DNA of 64,000 nucleotides from Candidatus Desulfofervidaceae bacterium (GTDB lineage: Bacteria; Desulfobacterota; Desulfofervidia; Desulfofervidales; Desulfofervidaceae). The stretch lies in NCBI GenBank assembly GCA_027064585.1, contig JAMOPI010000010.1, forward strand, positions 85,789-149,788, given 5' to 3'. Shown piece by piece: positions 15,891 through 25,385 of the stretch. Numbering within the stretch: the first letter of the stretch is position 1; every line of letters begins with the position of its first letter. The position numbers and the translations under genes were made by a program. The notes under the pieces were generated by a model that saw only the letters and a list, made by a program, of their open reading frames with translations, did not search any database and was not told where the DNA came from.

Positions 15891-16324
15891 GGGCGCTGGT
15901 GCAGCGCGTAAAAGAAGCTCAAGTAGTGGTAGAGGGAAAGGTTATAGGCAAGATTGGTAAGGGTGTTTTGGTCTTTTTAGGAGTGGCCAAGGGTGATACA
16001 GAAGCTGCCGCTGCCTGGCTAGCTAAAAAGATTTGTCATTTGCGCATATTTGAAGACGAAACGGGCAAGCTAAACCTTTCTTTAAACGATATTGGCGGCA
16101 GTGCCCTGATCGTTTCTCAATTTACCCTTTATGGTGATTGCAAAAAGGGCAGGCGTCCCTCTTTTGATAAAGCGGCCTCTCCGGCTGAGGCCAAGGTCTT
16201 GTATGAAAAGTTTATTGAACTGGTTAAGGCCCAAGGGATTTCCGTAGCTACTGGTCAGTTTGGCGCCTTTATGCAGGTGTATCTTATTAATGATGGTCCT
16301 GTTACCCTTCTTTTGGAGAAATAA
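15887..16324 (+). CDS. dtd: D-aminoacyl-tRNA deacylase
   Basis: Hydrolyses D-amino acids (and glycine) wrongly attached to tRNA. It is 145 residues, the standard size. Both active-site signatures are present: [17 protein letters not shown] (about 80-96) and the C-terminal NDGPVT (about 137). The N-terminus [15 protein letters not shown] is typical. It overlaps ade by ATGA and is followed two bases later by the DUF4911 gene. Confidence 0.95.
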   Translation: MRALVQRVKEAQVVVEGKVIGKIGKGVLVFLGVAKGDTEAAAAWLAKKICHLRIFEDETGKLNLSLNDIGGSALIVSQFTLYGDCKKGRRPSFDKAASPAEAKVLYEKFIELVKAQGISVATGQFGAFMQVYLINDGPVTLLLEK

Positions 16325-16326
16325 CT

Positions 16327-16566
16327 ATGCGCAGCCGGTTTTGGTATGTAGAATTACCACGGGATAAGATTGCCCTTTTTCAATGGATCTTAGGGGCATA
16401 TGATGGTCTGGCTCAATTTCGCACAATAGATAGGTTTAAGGCCGTCGTGGAACTGATGGTTCCACCTGGTAATGAAGCAGATGTTGAGGCCGTTATCAAG
16501 GCCCTTTCTCAAGAATGGAATTGTCCTTTGAAATTGCATTTTAGTCGTCCTGGTTGTTTGGAATGA
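16327..16566 (+). CDS. DUF4911 small protein
   Basis: A 79-residue protein that matches what I recall of DUF4911: RFWYVELPRDKIALFQWILG, AYDGLAQFRTIDR and VVELMVPPGNEADVEAVIKA. These are small ferredoxin-like-fold proteins with no known function, common in delta-proteobacteria and Firmicutes. It follows dtd by 2 bp in the ade-dtd operon. The context does not define a role. Confidence 0.75.
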   Translation: MRSRFWYVELPRDKIALFQWILGAYDGLAQFRTIDRFKAVVELMVPPGNEADVEAVIKALSQEWNCPLKLHFSRPGCLE

Positions 16567-16603
16567 CTTGCGATATAAATTTTCTTTGTAAATTTCACTT
16601 ATC

Positions 16604-16632
16604 AATGCAAATTTTCCTTGCAAATTTGCATT
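16604..16632. promoter_or_regulatory. Perfect 11-bp inverted repeat before the ATPase gene
   Basis: AATGCAAATTT (16604-16614) and AAATTTGCATT (16622-16632) are perfect complements with a 7-nt loop, 5 bp before the start of the AAA ATPase gene. It could be an operator or a hairpin over the ribosome site; no T tract follows. Confidence 0.4.
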
Positions 16633-16636
16633 AAAC

Positions 16637-17908
16637 ATGCTAAAAGCCGATATGAAATACCTTAACAGGACAATTACAGAGATTATTGTAAAAAGGATTA
16701 AATACCGTCAGGGTATTGTCGTTACCGGGGCAAGACAAACAGGCAAGACGACTCTTTGTAAAGAGATATTGCCCTTGGTTTTAAAACAGGAATTTGCTTA
16801 TTTTTCTTTTGATGATCCTGATGAGAGAATGCGGTTTAAAAAGAGGGGCATTTCTATTTTAGAAAATGTAAGTGCTCCTATCGTCATTCTTGATGAAATT
16901 CAAAAAGTGCCTGAAGTATTTGATGCAGTTAAATATGTTATTGATAAAAAAGATATTCGCACCAAGTTTTTCTTAACAGGTTCTTCCCATATTTTACTGA
17001 TGAAAAATATTAAGGAAACATTGGCTGGGAGAATTTCTGTCTTTATCTTACATCCCTTTTCGTTATATGAATTGGGAGGCAAGAGAAATACTCCTTTTTT
17101 ATCGCGGCTTTTAAGAGAGAGAAACATAGAAACCCTAATTAAGCAAACCAACTTTATTGATCTTCAGCAGGCAAGAAAATTGGTCTTTTTAAAAGAGCAA
17201 CTCTTAAAATGGGGTGGATTCCCTCCTGTATGGCAAATTCAGGAAGATGAAGAAAAAATGGCTTGGTTAAAGGATTATAGAAAGACTTATATAGAAAGGG
17301 ATTTAATGGACTTAGGGGGATTTTCAGACATAGAAAATATTATTCTTGTCCAAAGATTGATCACCCTAAGGACGGCTCAACTTTTAAATATCTCTGAAAT
17401 TGCTAAAGAAGCTTCATTATCAGTAAATACTGTCAAAAAATATCTCCATCTTTTAAAGATAATCTTTCAGTGTTATCTTTTACCGCCATTTTCTCCTAAT
17501 GTATCAAAAAGGCTTGTTAAATCTCCCAAAATCTACATTTTTGACAACGGATTGATCAGGGCCATTTTAGGTGAAGATGCTGTTTCGGCGGGTTCATTAT
17601 ATGAATCTTGGATATTTTCAGAGCTTATAAAATGGAAAGATTCTCTTAGAGAAGAACCAGAAATATATTTTTACCGCACAGCTTCAGGGGCAGAAATAGA
17701 CTTTGTTTTAAAATTTGGTAACATTCTGCTTCCTATTGAGGCAAAGTTCTCTACGGTTGTCAGCCCTAAAGACGCCCGCCATATAGAACGCTTTTTAGCT
17801 GATTTTGGCCCAGATGCATCTTTTGGTATTATTGTTTATCAGGGCGAGGAGACCTATGAAATTAAAAAACACATCTGGGCCATCCCTGACTGGATGCTGT
17901 TTGGATAA
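16637..17908 (+). CDS. AAA ATPase with DUF4143 domain
   Basis: A 423-residue ATP-binding protein. Walker A at about 32-39 (TGARQTGKTTL), Walker B (APIVILDEIQKVPEV) and sensor-1 (KFFLTGSSHIL) are in the N-terminal AAA domain. A winged helix follows (NISEIAKEASLSVNTVKKYL). The C-terminal DUF4143 domain has a PD-(D/E)XK-like strand (YFYRTASGAEIDFVLKFG, then LLPIEAKFS). Such proteins are common accessory genes of unclear function. It stands alone and converges on aspS. Confidence 0.85.
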   Translation: MLKADMKYLNRTITEIIVKRIKYRQGIVVTGARQTGKTTLCKEILPLVLKQEFAYFSFDDPDERMRFKKRGISILENVSAPIVILDEIQKVPEVFDAVKYVIDKKDIRTKFFLTGSSHILLMKNIKETLAGRISVFILHPFSLYELGGKRNTPFLSRLLRERNIETLIKQTNFIDLQQARKLVFLKEQLLKWGGFPPVWQIQEDEEKMAWLKDYRKTYIERDLMDLGGFSDIENIILVQRLITLRTAQLLNISEIAKEASLSVNTVKKYLHLLKIIFQCYLLPPFSPNVSKRLVKSPKIYIFDNGLIRAILGEDAVSAGSLYESWIFSELIKWKDSLREEPEIYFYRTASGAEIDFVLKFGNILLPIEAKFSTVVSPKDARHIERFLADFGPDASFGIIVYQGEETYEIKKHIWAIPDWMLFG

Positions 17909-17916
17909 CTTACTCT

Positions 17917-19707
17917 TTACGCCTTCACCTTGAGACTAAGCTCCTCAAGCTGCTTTTTTTTGACCTCTGAGGGTGCATTTGTTAAAAGGCAAGTGCCTTT
18001 TTGCGTTTTAGGAAAGGCAATGACTTCTCTTATGCTCTCACAGCCGCAAAGGAGCATAAGGAGGCGGTCAAAGCCAAAGGCAATGCCACCGTGCGGAGGG
18101 GCACCGTAGGTTAGGGCCTCTAAGAGAAAGCCAAACTTTTCTTTGGCCTCTTCTTCTGAAAGCCGAATGACCTTAAAGATAAGTTCCTGAATGTCCCGTC
18201 TATGAATACGAATGCTACCTCCACCAATTTCTACACCATTTAAGACAATGTCATAAGAGCGAGAACGCACCTTTTCTGGCGCATCGGGTAGATGAATTAG
18301 ATCTTCTTCTTTAGGCATGGTAAAGGGATGATGCACTGTTTCCCAACGGCCTTCAGCCGTGTCGTATTCAAACATGGGGAAATCAGTAATCCAGCAGAAG
18401 CAAAGCTTGTCTTCTGGGATGAGGTTTAGTCTTTTACCCAAGGCCACCCGCAGGTTGGCCAAGGATTCATGCACGACTTCAGGCTCATCGGCGACAAAAA
18501 AGACAATGTCACCGTCTTCCATTTCCAGGCGCTCAGCCAGAGCAGCCTTTTCACCTTCAGAGAAAAACTTAACAATGGGTGACTGCCAGTCTGTACCCCG
18601 CACCTTGATCCAGGCCAAGCCCTTTGCCCCAAATTCAGCCACGAATTTGGTTAGGTCATCAATCTCTTTGCGGGAAAGCCCTGCTCCTTTCTTGGCGTTA
18701 ATGGCCTTAATGATTCCCCCCTTTTTGGCGACAGTAGAAAATACCTTAAATTCGGAGTCCTTAACGATGTCGGTTATCTCCTTTAACTCCAAACCAAACC
18801 GCAAGTCAGGTCTATCCGTGCCATAACGGGTCATTGCCTCAGCATAGGTTAAACGGGGAAAGGGAGAGGGTAATTCATAACCAAACACCTCTTGGCAAAG
18901 GTATAACACCAGCCCCTCAGAGATCTGCATGACATCTTCTTCGCTGACAAAGGACATCTCCATGTCTATCTGGGTAAACTCTGGTTGTCTGTCGGCCCGT
19001 AGGTCTTCATCCCGAAAGCACTTAACAATCTGGAAATAACGGTCAAAGCCGCTAATCATAAGCAACTGCTTAAAGAGCTGAGGCGACTGCGGCAGGGCAT
19101 AGAATTTGCCGGCATGAAGCCTGCTTGGCACCAAGAAGTCTCTTGCCCCTTCTGGAGTGCTTTTGGTCAAAAAGGGCGTTTCTATTTCTAAAAAGCCCTC
19201 TTTACTCAGATATTGCCTTACGGCCTGGGCAGCTTCATGCCTTTTGATAAAGTGTCTCGCCATCGCAGGTCGTCTTAGGTCTAAGTAACGATAGGTTAAT
19301 CTTGTAGCCTCACCTACGTCTACATAATCTTCAATCTGAAAAGGAAGAGGAGGAGAAGTATTTAAAACCTTTAGTTCCGTTACCGCCACTTCTAGGTAGC
19401 CAGTCTTAAGCTTGGGGTTTTCCATGCCTTCTGGTCTTGGCCTTACCTTACCCTTTACAGCAATAACCCATTCTGAACGCAGATGATCGGCCTTGGCATG
19501 GGATTCTTGACTAATAGAAGGATCAAATACTACCTGCACAAGCCCACTGCGATCTCTCAAGTCTACGAAGATAACACCACCATGATCCCGCCTTCGCTGC
19601 ACCCAACCCATTAACACCACTTCTTTACCCATATCTTTTTCACTCACCGCGGCACAATAATGCGTGCGTTTCCATTCGCCTAAGGTATCCAATTTAACCT
19701 GTTCCAA
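17917..19707 (-). CDS. aspS: Aspartyl-tRNA synthetase
   Basis: A class II aminoacyl-tRNA synthetase of bacterial type, 596 residues. In order: N-terminal OB anticodon domain ([20 protein letters not shown]), class II catalytic core with motif 2 ([16 protein letters not shown]), a GAD insertion domain (about 290-410), and motif 3 ([15 protein letters not shown]). Whether it is discriminating or also charges tRNA-Asn cannot be told here; gatCAB is not in the window. It lies 2 bp after hisS in the same orientation, a common pairing. Confidence 0.96.
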   Translation of the reverse strand: MEQVKLDTLGEWKRTHYCAAVSEKDMGKEVVLMGWVQRRRDHGGVIFVDLRDRSGLVQVVFDPSISQESHAKADHLRSEWVIAVKGKVRPRPEGMENPKLKTGYLEVAVTELKVLNTSPPLPFQIEDYVDVGEATRLTYRYLDLRRPAMARHFIKRHEAAQAVRQYLSKEGFLEIETPFLTKSTPEGARDFLVPSRLHAGKFYALPQSPQLFKQLLMISGFDRYFQIVKCFRDEDLRADRQPEFTQIDMEMSFVSEEDVMQISEGLVLYLCQEVFGYELPSPFPRLTYAEAMTRYGTDRPDLRFGLELKEITDIVKDSEFKVFSTVAKKGGIIKAINAKKGAGLSRKEIDDLTKFVAEFGAKGLAWIKVRGTDWQSPIVKFFSEGEKAALAERLEMEDGDIVFFVADEPEVVHESLANLRVALGKRLNLIPEDKLCFCWITDFPMFEYDTAEGRWETVHHPFTMPKEEDLIHLPDAPEKVRSRSYDIVLNGVEIGGGSIRIHRRDIQELIFKVIRLSEEEAKEKFGFLLEALTYGAPPHGGIAFGFDRLLMLLCGCESIREVIAFPKTQKGTCLLTNAPSEVKKKQLEELSLKVKA

Positions 19708-19709
19708 TG

Positions 19710-20975
19710 CTATTTCCTCCCCAGTTGTTGTTTGACGATGGCAAGGCCTTCTTCTGGATTTAAAGGTACTTCTATCTGCTCTTTAGTATCCATATTACGC
19801 AAAATAGCCCTATCCTTTTTAATCTCATCTTCACCAATAATCAAGGCTAATAAGGCCTTGAGGTGATTGGCCCGATTTAATTGTGACTTTAAACTGCCAA
19901 GGCGGTAATCTATCTCTGTCCAAATCCCGTTTGCCCTTAAAACCTTGGCCCATCTTAGCCCTACTTTAACCGCCTCTTCACCCAAAAGGGCTAAAAATAG
20001 AGGCCGCTGCTTTTCCTCTGGTTCTGGTACACAGGGCAAAAGCCGATCCATGCCGATGGCAAAACCCGTAGCTGGTGTAGGTCTGCCCCCAAGCATTTCT
20101 ACTAAATTGTCATAGCGTCCACCCCCAGCTACCGCACTCTGGGCCCCAATGCCAGGAATGATGACTTCAAATATGGTTCTGGTGTAGTAGTCCAGCCCCC
20201 TCACCAAATAGGGATTAAGGACATAAGAGATTTTTAGTTCTTCTAAATAGCCTTTTAACTGCAAGAAGTGAGCCTTACATTCTTCACAAAGATAATCCGT
20301 AATTAAAGGTGCATCCTTTAGTACGGCCTTGCACTGCTCTTTTTTGCAATCAAAGACCCTTAACGGATTTAAGGTGCGTCTGCGCCTACAATCAGGACAG
20401 AGCTGTTCGTGCTTATCTTTTAAAAAGGTTTTTAAAGCCTCTTTGAAAGGTTCTCTGCATTTCCTACAACCCAAGGAGTTTAGGTGCAGCTCATAAACAG
20501 GTATTTTGAGCCTCTTTAAAAGAGTATCAAGCATGTGAATTAACTCGGCATCAGCTAAGGCATGGGCAAAACCAAACATTTCTACATCTATTTGATAAAA
20601 TTGGCGATAGCGCCCTTTTTGTGGCCGTTCCCGCCGAAACATGGGACCAATAGTAAAAAGCTTGGCGGTAAGAGGTTGATGATAAAGACTGTGCTGAATG
20701 AACATTCTCACCATGCCTGCCGTGGCCTCTGGCCGAAGGCTTAGGCTATCCCCGCCCTTGTCCACAAAGCTATACATTTCTTTTTCTACGATGTCCGTGG
20801 TCTCACCAATACTGCGGGCAAAAAGGGCCGTTTGTTCTAAAATGGGCAGTCGCACTTCTTTAAAGCCAAAGAGCCCTAAAATTTCTCTGGCCGTGCTTTC
20901 TACATACCACCATTTGTGTGCCTCTTCTGGTAAAATATCCCGAAATCCCCGTATGGTCTGAATGCGTGCAGCCAT
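19710..20975 (-). CDS. hisS: Histidyl-tRNA synthetase
   Basis: A class II synthetase, 421 residues. Motif 2 region ([31 protein letters not shown]), the His-specific motifs ([15 protein letters not shown]) and GGGRYDNL are visible. The insertion domain carries four Cys pairs ([28 protein letters not shown]), likely zinc-stabilised as in many bacterial HisRS. The C-terminal anticodon domain ends in an alpha/beta fold ([20 protein letters not shown]). It is followed by aspS and preceded, 3 bp upstream, by ugd. Confidence 0.96.
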   Translation of the reverse strand: MAARIQTIRGFRDILPEEAHKWWYVESTAREILGLFGFKEVRLPILEQTALFARSIGETTDIVEKEMYSFVDKGGDSLSLRPEATAGMVRMFIQHSLYHQPLTAKLFTIGPMFRRERPQKGRYRQFYQIDVEMFGFAHALADAELIHMLDTLLKRLKIPVYELHLNSLGCRKCREPFKEALKTFLKDKHEQLCPDCRRRRTLNPLRVFDCKKEQCKAVLKDAPLITDYLCEECKAHFLQLKGYLEELKISYVLNPYLVRGLDYYTRTIFEVIIPGIGAQSAVAGGGRYDNLVEMLGGRPTPATGFAIGMDRLLPCVPEPEEKQRPLFLALLGEEAVKVGLRWAKVLRANGIWTEIDYRLGSLKSQLNRANHLKALLALIIGEDEIKKDRAILRNMDTKEQIEVPLNPEEGLAIVKQQLGRK

Positions 20976-20978
20976 TTT

Positions 20979-22298
20979 CTATCGTCCTATCCCAAAATAA
21001 ACAAATCCCTTTTTCTTTAATAGCTCTTTATCATATAAATTACGGCCGTCAAAGATAACCTTCTCGGCCATAAGTGCTGCCATTTTGTCAAAGTCAGGGT
21101 GGCGAAATTGGTTCCACTCGGTTACCAAGGCCAGGGCGTGGGCATCTTCTAAGGCGGCATAGGCATTTTCGGCATATTCAATCTGCGAGCCAAATATCTT
21201 TTTCGCCTCTGGCATGGCCACTGGATCAAAGACCTTAATTTGGGCCCCTTCTAAGAGCAAGCGGGAGATGATATCAATAGAAGGTGCTTCCCGCAAGTCA
21301 TTTGTATTGGGTTTAAAGGAAAGTCCCCAGATAGCAATCTTTTTCCCTTTCACCCCGCCTTTATCGGCAAAATAGGCAATAATCTTTTCGGCCAGAATTT
21401 TTTTCTGTCTATCATTAACGGTCTTTACCGCCTTTAAAAGGATAGGTTCCCAACCATTTTCTCCGGCTAGATGAATGAGGGCACTTATGTCTTTAGGGAA
21501 ACAGGAACCGCCAAAGCCCACACCCGGATAGATAAAGTGATAACCGATGCGGTGGTCTGACCCAATACCTTTACGTACAAGCATGACATCAGCGCCTACT
21601 TTTTCACAAATATTGGCAATTTCATTGATAAAAGAAATCTTAGTGGCCAGCATGCAATTGGCTGCATACTTGGTCATTTCGGCACTACGTTGGTCCATAA
21701 TGATAAGCTTGTCCCTAGTGCGGGCAAAAGGGGCATAGAGTTCACGCATAATCGCGGCGGTACGCACATTATCAGTACCAATAATGATACGATCTGGCTT
21801 CATAAAATCATTGACTGCATCGCCCTCTTTTAAGAATTCTGGGTTAGAAACCACATCAAATTCAATATCAAGCCCTCTTTTTTCAAGTTCAGACGCAATG
21901 ATTTCCCTTACCTTTTCGCTTGTTCCTACAGGCACGGTAGATTTAATAACCACGATTTTATAATCATCCATGTATTTGCCAATCTGTTCGGCCACTTGAT
22001 AAATAGCGCTTAAATCACAACTGCCGTCCTCTTTAGAAGGTGTGCCTACGGCCACAAAAATGGCCAGGCCATTTTTGATCCCTTCTTTTAAGTCATCACT
22101 AAACCGAAGGCGCTTATCTTTTAGGTTTCTTTTTACCAACTCTTCTAAACCTGGTTCATAGATATGCACGATACCTTGATTTAGCTGCTCAATGGGATCT
22201 TCTTTTCTGCCGACGCAAATGACCTCATTGCCCATCTCAGCAAAACAGGCGGCCGTTACCAAACCGACATATCCCGGACCAACAACACAGAGTTTCAT
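20979..22298 (-). CDS. ugd: UDP-glucose 6-dehydrogenase
   Basis: Oxidises UDP-glucose to UDP-glucuronate with 2 NAD+, for surface polysaccharides. The start was set at ATG 22298, after AAGGAGG; 439 residues. The NAD-binding GPGYVGLVTAACFAEMG is at the N-terminus and the catalytic Cys is in PGVGFGGSCFPKDISAL (about residue 258). The C-terminal UDP-binding domain has WGLSFKPNTNDLREAPS. Its ATG overlaps the stop of the mazF gene (ATGA), an unexpected coupling between a toxin and a housekeeping gene. Confidence 0.95.
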   Translation of the reverse strand: MKLCVVGPGYVGLVTAACFAEMGNEVICVGRKEDPIEQLNQGIVHIYEPGLEELVKRNLKDKRLRFSDDLKEGIKNGLAIFVAVGTPSKEDGSCDLSAIYQVAEQIGKYMDDYKIVVIKSTVPVGTSEKVREIIASELEKRGLDIEFDVVSNPEFLKEGDAVNDFMKPDRIIIGTDNVRTAAIMRELYAPFARTRDKLIIMDQRSAEMTKYAANCMLATKISFINEIANICEKVGADVMLVRKGIGSDHRIGYHFIYPGVGFGGSCFPKDISALIHLAGENGWEPILLKAVKTVNDRQKKILAEKIIAYFADKGGVKGKKIAIWGLSFKPNTNDLREAPSIDIISRLLLEGAQIKVFDPVAMPEAKKIFGSQIEYAENAYAALEDAHALALVTEWNQFRHPDFDKMAALMAEKVIFDGRNLYDKELLKKKGFVYFGIGR

Positions 22299-22651
22299 AG
22301 AGGCCTCCTTATACCTAGTTGAAAACAAAGAGCTTCAATAATTTGTTCTTGAAGATTTGAATCTTCAATTTCCCCAATTCTCTTCACTAATCTTCTTTTA
22401 TCCAAAGTTCTTATTTGATAGCAGAGAACAATAGAATCTTTCTCCAAACCTGCCGTTTGAGCAGGAATAAAAACTTCATTAGGATAAATTTTTCGTCCTT
22501 GCTTTCTAGAAGTCAAAGGTAAAATATTGACTACTGGCAATATTTGATTAATTTCTTCTTCACTTATTACTACCACTGGTCTTGTTTTCCCCTGTTCAGA
22601 ACCAATTACAGGATCAAGATTAGCAATAAAAATGCCCCATCTGTATTCCAT
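22295..22651 (-). CDS. mazF: MazF/PemK-family endoribonuclease toxin
   Basis: A sequence-specific mRNA interferase of about 118 residues. Family motifs: WGIFIANLDPVIGSEQGKTR (the conserved Gly/Arg active-site loop), PVVVISEE, LPLTSR, and the C-terminal strand. The ATG at 22651 overlaps the antitoxin stop (TAATG); another ATG lies 9 bp upstream. The 3' end overlaps ugd by ATGA, so toxin and ugd share one transcript. The frame is intact. Confidence 0.88.
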   Translation of the reverse strand: MEYRWGIFIANLDPVIGSEQGKTRPVVVISEEEINQILPVVNILPLTSRKQGRKIYPNEVFIPAQTAGLEKDSIVLCYQIRTLDKRRLVKRIGEIEDSNLQEQIIEALCFQLGIRRPL

Positions 22652-22890
22652 TATCTCCATTCTTCCAAATCTACCCTTCTAAAATCTTCTTCTATTTCCC
22701 TCAAGTCCTCATGAAAAATTTTATCTTTTACTGTCTCTTTCAACATAGCAACCTTTTTTTCAAAAGATTGTTTGTTTTCTGGAATAATCAAAATTACTTC
22801 TATCGTTTTATCAACAGATATATCTTCAGGTAACTTTATTTTTATTTCTCTATTACTAGGCACTTTTAAAAACTGCCTGATTGCTTTCAT
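22651..22890 (-). CDS. Antitoxin partner of MazF
   Basis: A 79-residue protein directly before mazF and overlapping it. The N-terminal half has a short beta-rich segment (FLKVPSNREIKIKLPEDISV, then DKTIEVILII). The C-terminal half is strongly acidic and helical (HEDLREIEEDFRRVDLEEWR), the usual toxin-binding tail. The fold is not clearly AbrB or ribbon-helix-helix, so the antitoxin call rests mainly on position and layout. Confidence 0.7.
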   Translation of the reverse strand: MKAIRQFLKVPSNREIKIKLPEDISVDKTIEVILIIPENKQSFEKKVAMLKETVKDKIFHEDLREIEEDFRRVDLEEWR

Positions 22891-22902
22891 AAAATATCTC
22901 CT

Positions 22903-23439
22903 CTATTTTATCAACCTAGCAATCTCTTTAAACTCAGGTGCTTTGGCCGTTTTTAAAAGGTCAAATAAAATTGCCTCTATATTTGTTACCCAAGCGCCCA
23001 TCTTCCTCATAAGTTCCAAGGCATTGTGGGCGTTAATGGAAGAGCGTGAGGACACGCATTCCATGGGTACAAACACCTGATAGCCGTTTTTTAACAAGTC
23101 CCGACAGGTCTGGAGCACACAGATATGGGCTTCTATGCCCAAAAGAATTATGCTTTTTCTCCCCAATGTCTGCAAACAAGTTTCTACCACAGGATAACCA
23201 GAAAAGGACATTTTAGAAAAGATTTGCTTTTCATCTAAAAACTCCTTTATTTCTGCCAAGGTAGGGCCTAAGCCTTTAGGATACTGCTCTGTGGCAATGA
23301 TAGGCAGGTTTAAAATCTGACAGCCTTTTAAGAGTTTTACGGTATCTTTTAATAAATCCTCTTTGCGATTCATGACCTGAAAAAGCCTATCCTGAATGTC
23401 TATGACCAAAACGGCCGTATCTTCTTTATTTAAAAACAT
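22903..23439 (-). CDS. Isochorismatase-family cysteine hydrolase
   Basis: A 178-residue isochorismatase-like hydrolase. The catalytic triad is visible: Asp in VLVIDIQDRLF (about 14), Lys in FSKMSFSGY (about 77) and Cys in LLGIEAHICVLQT (about 108). The family cleaves C-N or ether bonds in varied small molecules, such as nicotinamide or ureido compounds, and this substrate is unknown. It precedes the mazEF-ugd genes by 12 bp on the same strand, so it may head that transcript. Confidence 0.85.
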   Translation of the reverse strand: MFLNKEDTAVLVIDIQDRLFQVMNRKEDLLKDTVKLLKGCQILNLPIIATEQYPKGLGPTLAEIKEFLDEKQIFSKMSFSGYPVVETCLQTLGRKSIILLGIEAHICVLQTCRDLLKNGYQVFVPMECVSSRSSINAHNALELMRKMGAWVTNIEAILFDLLKTAKAPEFKEIARLIK

Positions 23440-23616
23440 CCGCCATCCCTCCTTATAAAAATTTGCCTGATTTTAATCGGCCAAAAGGGAATGTCAAGGG
23501 GAGAAATGGCTCAATGAAAAAGTGTTTTTTCCTTTTTTGTGTATAATTTTTTCTTGGAAATAAGGAAAGTGAGTAATGGCGTAAAATTTGTTGAGATAAA
23601 ATCCTCGCTATCGTGC

Positions 23617-23645
23617 TTGACAAAAAGGTGTTCTTTAGTTAATTT
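23617..23645 (+). promoter_or_regulatory. Promoter of the leuA leader
   Basis: TTGACA (23617-23622), a 17-bp spacer, TAATTT (23640-23645). Transcription would start near 23652, almost at the leader-peptide ATG (23653), which suggests a nearly leaderless leader peptide. Confidence 0.6.
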
Positions 23646-23652
23646 CAGTTAT

Positions 23653-23706
23653 ATGAGGCTTTTTCAACTACTTACTCTATGCCTAAAGTTGTTAGTTCCA
23701 GGATGA
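23653..23706 (+). CDS. leuL: leuA leader peptide (attenuator)
   Basis: An 18-codon frame encodes MRLFQLLTLCLKLLVPG: seven of 17 residues are Leu, with CTT, CTA, TTG and TTA codons. It starts just after a promoter and ends 30 bp before a terminator hairpin, followed by leuA. This is the design of a transcription attenuator. When charged tRNA-Leu is scarce, the ribosome stalls on the Leu codons and frees the downstream segment to form the antiterminator. No ribosome site is visible, consistent with a start at the 5' end of the mRNA. Confidence 0.8.
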   Translation: MRLFQLLTLCLKLLVPG

Positions 23707-23708
23707 TT

Positions 23709-23769
23709 CCTTCATCCATAGCCTAAAGGTGATAATAAGGCCATGGGTGAAGGGCCCATGGCCTTTTTT
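23709..23769 (+). terminator. Attenuator: antiterminator segment and terminator hairpin
   Basis: The terminator arms are AAGGCCATGGG (23737-23747) and CCCATGGCCTT (23755-23765), a perfect 11-bp stem with six T (23764-23769). The upstream segment CCTTCATCCATAGCCTA (23709-23725) is complementary to 23737-23753 at 14 of 17 positions, plus a G-U pair, so it can form a competing antiterminator. A stalled or advancing ribosome on the leader peptide would choose between them. Confidence 0.8.
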
Positions 23770-23823
23770 ATGGCCATGGGTAGTGCCTATGGCTTTTATT
23801 TTTTAAGCACAAGGGGGAAGGTT

Positions 23824-25344
23824 ATGCCAAAGAGGATACTTATCTTTGATACTACCTTAAGAGACGGTGAACAAGTACCAGGGGCAAAGTTAAATATTGA
23901 GCAAAAGCTTATTGTGGCCAAGCAGCTAGAACGTTTAGGGGTAGATGTAATTGAAGCCGGTTTCCCTGCCTCTTCGCCAGGAGATGCCAAGGCCGTTAAT
24001 CTGGTGGCCCAAAAGGTAAGAGGCCCTATTATCGCTGGTTTGGCCCGTTCGCTTCAAAAGGATATTGATATTTTATGGGATAGTATTAAAGACGCTGAGC
24101 GTCCCCGCATCCATGTCTTTTTGGCCGCCTCTGATATTCACATTGAAAAGAAGCTACGCCTAGATAGAGAACGGGCTTTAGAGATGGCGGTAGAGGCAGT
24201 TAAGTATGCCAAAAAATATTGTTCGGATGTAGAATTTTCACCAGAAGATGCGACAAGGGCTGATTTTGATTATCTCTGTCGGGTAGTGGAAGCTACGATT
24301 AAGGCCGGGGCCACGGTGATCAATATTCCTGATACGGTAGGCTATGCTATTCCAGAGGAATTTGGGGAATTGATTCGGCGTCTGCGGGAACGGGTGCCAG
24401 CGACAGATAACATCATTTTAAGTGTTCACTGCCACAATGATTTAGGCCTGGCGACGGCCAATACCATTGCTGCCATCAAAAATGGGGCCACTCAGGTAGA
24501 GTGCACCATAAACGGCATTGGGGAAAGGGCAGGTAACGCTGCTTTGGAAGAGGTGGTAATGATCCTAAAGACCCGGCCCCAGTTTTTTGATGCCGAGGTA
24601 GGAATTAATACGCCAGAGATTGTGCCTACCAGTCGCTTGGTAAGCCGTATGATGAACCTTCCGGTGCAGCCCAATAAGGCCATTGTCGGTGCCAATGCCT
24701 TTGCTCATTCCTCTGGTATCCACCAGGATGGCATTTTAAAAGACAGACGGACTTATGAAATTATCCGTCCTGAAGATGTGGGGGCCCAGAAACACCTGCT
24801 TGTCCTTACGGCTCGGTCTGGTCGTAAGGCCGTGCGCCAGAAGTTGATAGAATTAGGTTATGAATTGGCAGAAGAGGTTTTTGAAAAAGTTTACGGAAGG
24901 TTCTTGGCCTTGGCAGATAAGAAAAAAGAGATTACGGCCGATGATTTAAAGACTATTGTAGAGGTAGAATTGACCAAGGTGCCAGAGGTTTACAGCCTGG
25001 TTAAGATGGTTGTTACTACTCAGGCGATGAGTGGTAATGACTTACCTTTGGCCATCTTAACGCTTAAGAATAAGTCTAGTGAAATTACCCAAGCCTCTGT
25101 CGGAAATGGACCTGTGGATGCCGTTTTTAAATGTATAAACCAAATTACAGGTCTTACGATCAATCTCCTTGATTATCGGGTAGAGGCCGTAAGCAGTAGC
25201 ACTGAGGCCTTGGGAGAGGCGACGGTAAAGATTGAGATTAACGGCGAAGTAGTAAGTGGACGTGGTACCAGCCAGGATGTGATTGAGGCCAGCGCAAGGG
25301 CGTATTTAAATGCCATTAATCGCTATTTTGCTTTGAATAAATAG
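23824..25344 (+). CDS. leuA: 2-isopropylmalate synthase
   Basis: Condenses acetyl-CoA with 2-oxoisovalerate, the first step of leucine synthesis. The start was set at ATG 23824 (GGGGGAAGG upstream), as the ORF further upstream runs through the attenuator. It has 506 residues. The catalytic TIM barrel has FDTTLRDGEQVPGAKL at the N-terminus and the metal motif LSVHCHNDLGLATAN (about 200). The C-terminal regulatory domain (about 370-500), which binds leucine for feedback, is present (GRGTSQDVIEASARAYL). It is thus controlled at both transcription and activity. Confidence 0.95.
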   Translation: MPKRILIFDTTLRDGEQVPGAKLNIEQKLIVAKQLERLGVDVIEAGFPASSPGDAKAVNLVAQKVRGPIIAGLARSLQKDIDILWDSIKDAERPRIHVFLAASDIHIEKKLRLDRERALEMAVEAVKYAKKYCSDVEFSPEDATRADFDYLCRVVEATIKAGATVINIPDTVGYAIPEEFGELIRRLRERVPATDNIILSVHCHNDLGLATANTIAAIKNGATQVECTINGIGERAGNAALEEVVMILKTRPQFFDAEVGINTPEIVPTSRLVSRMMNLPVQPNKAIVGANAFAHSSGIHQDGILKDRRTYEIIRPEDVGAQKHLLVLTARSGRKAVRQKLIELGYELAEEVFEKVYGRFLALADKKKEITADDLKTIVEVELTKVPEVYSLVKMVVTTQAMSGNDLPLAILTLKNKSSEITQASVGNGPVDAVFKCINQITGLTINLLDYRVEAVSSSTEALGEATVKIEINGEVVSGRGTSQDVIEASARAYLNAINRYFALNK

Positions 25345-25348
25345 AAAA

Positions 25349-25383
25349 AATACCCCTCTCAAGCACATTAGGGGAGGGGTATT
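25349..25383. terminator. Bidirectional terminator between leuA and the TPR gene
   Basis: AATACCCCTC (25349-25358) pairs with GAGGGGTATT (25374-25383). Upstream A runs give a T tract for the minus strand as well, so the hairpin probably serves both converging genes. Confidence 0.65.
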
Positions 25384-25385
25384 CC

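Noticed and set aside
23440..23823. T-box leader before leuA
   Set aside because: The T-box core sequence and specifier loop are absent; the Leu-rich peptide explains the terminator better.
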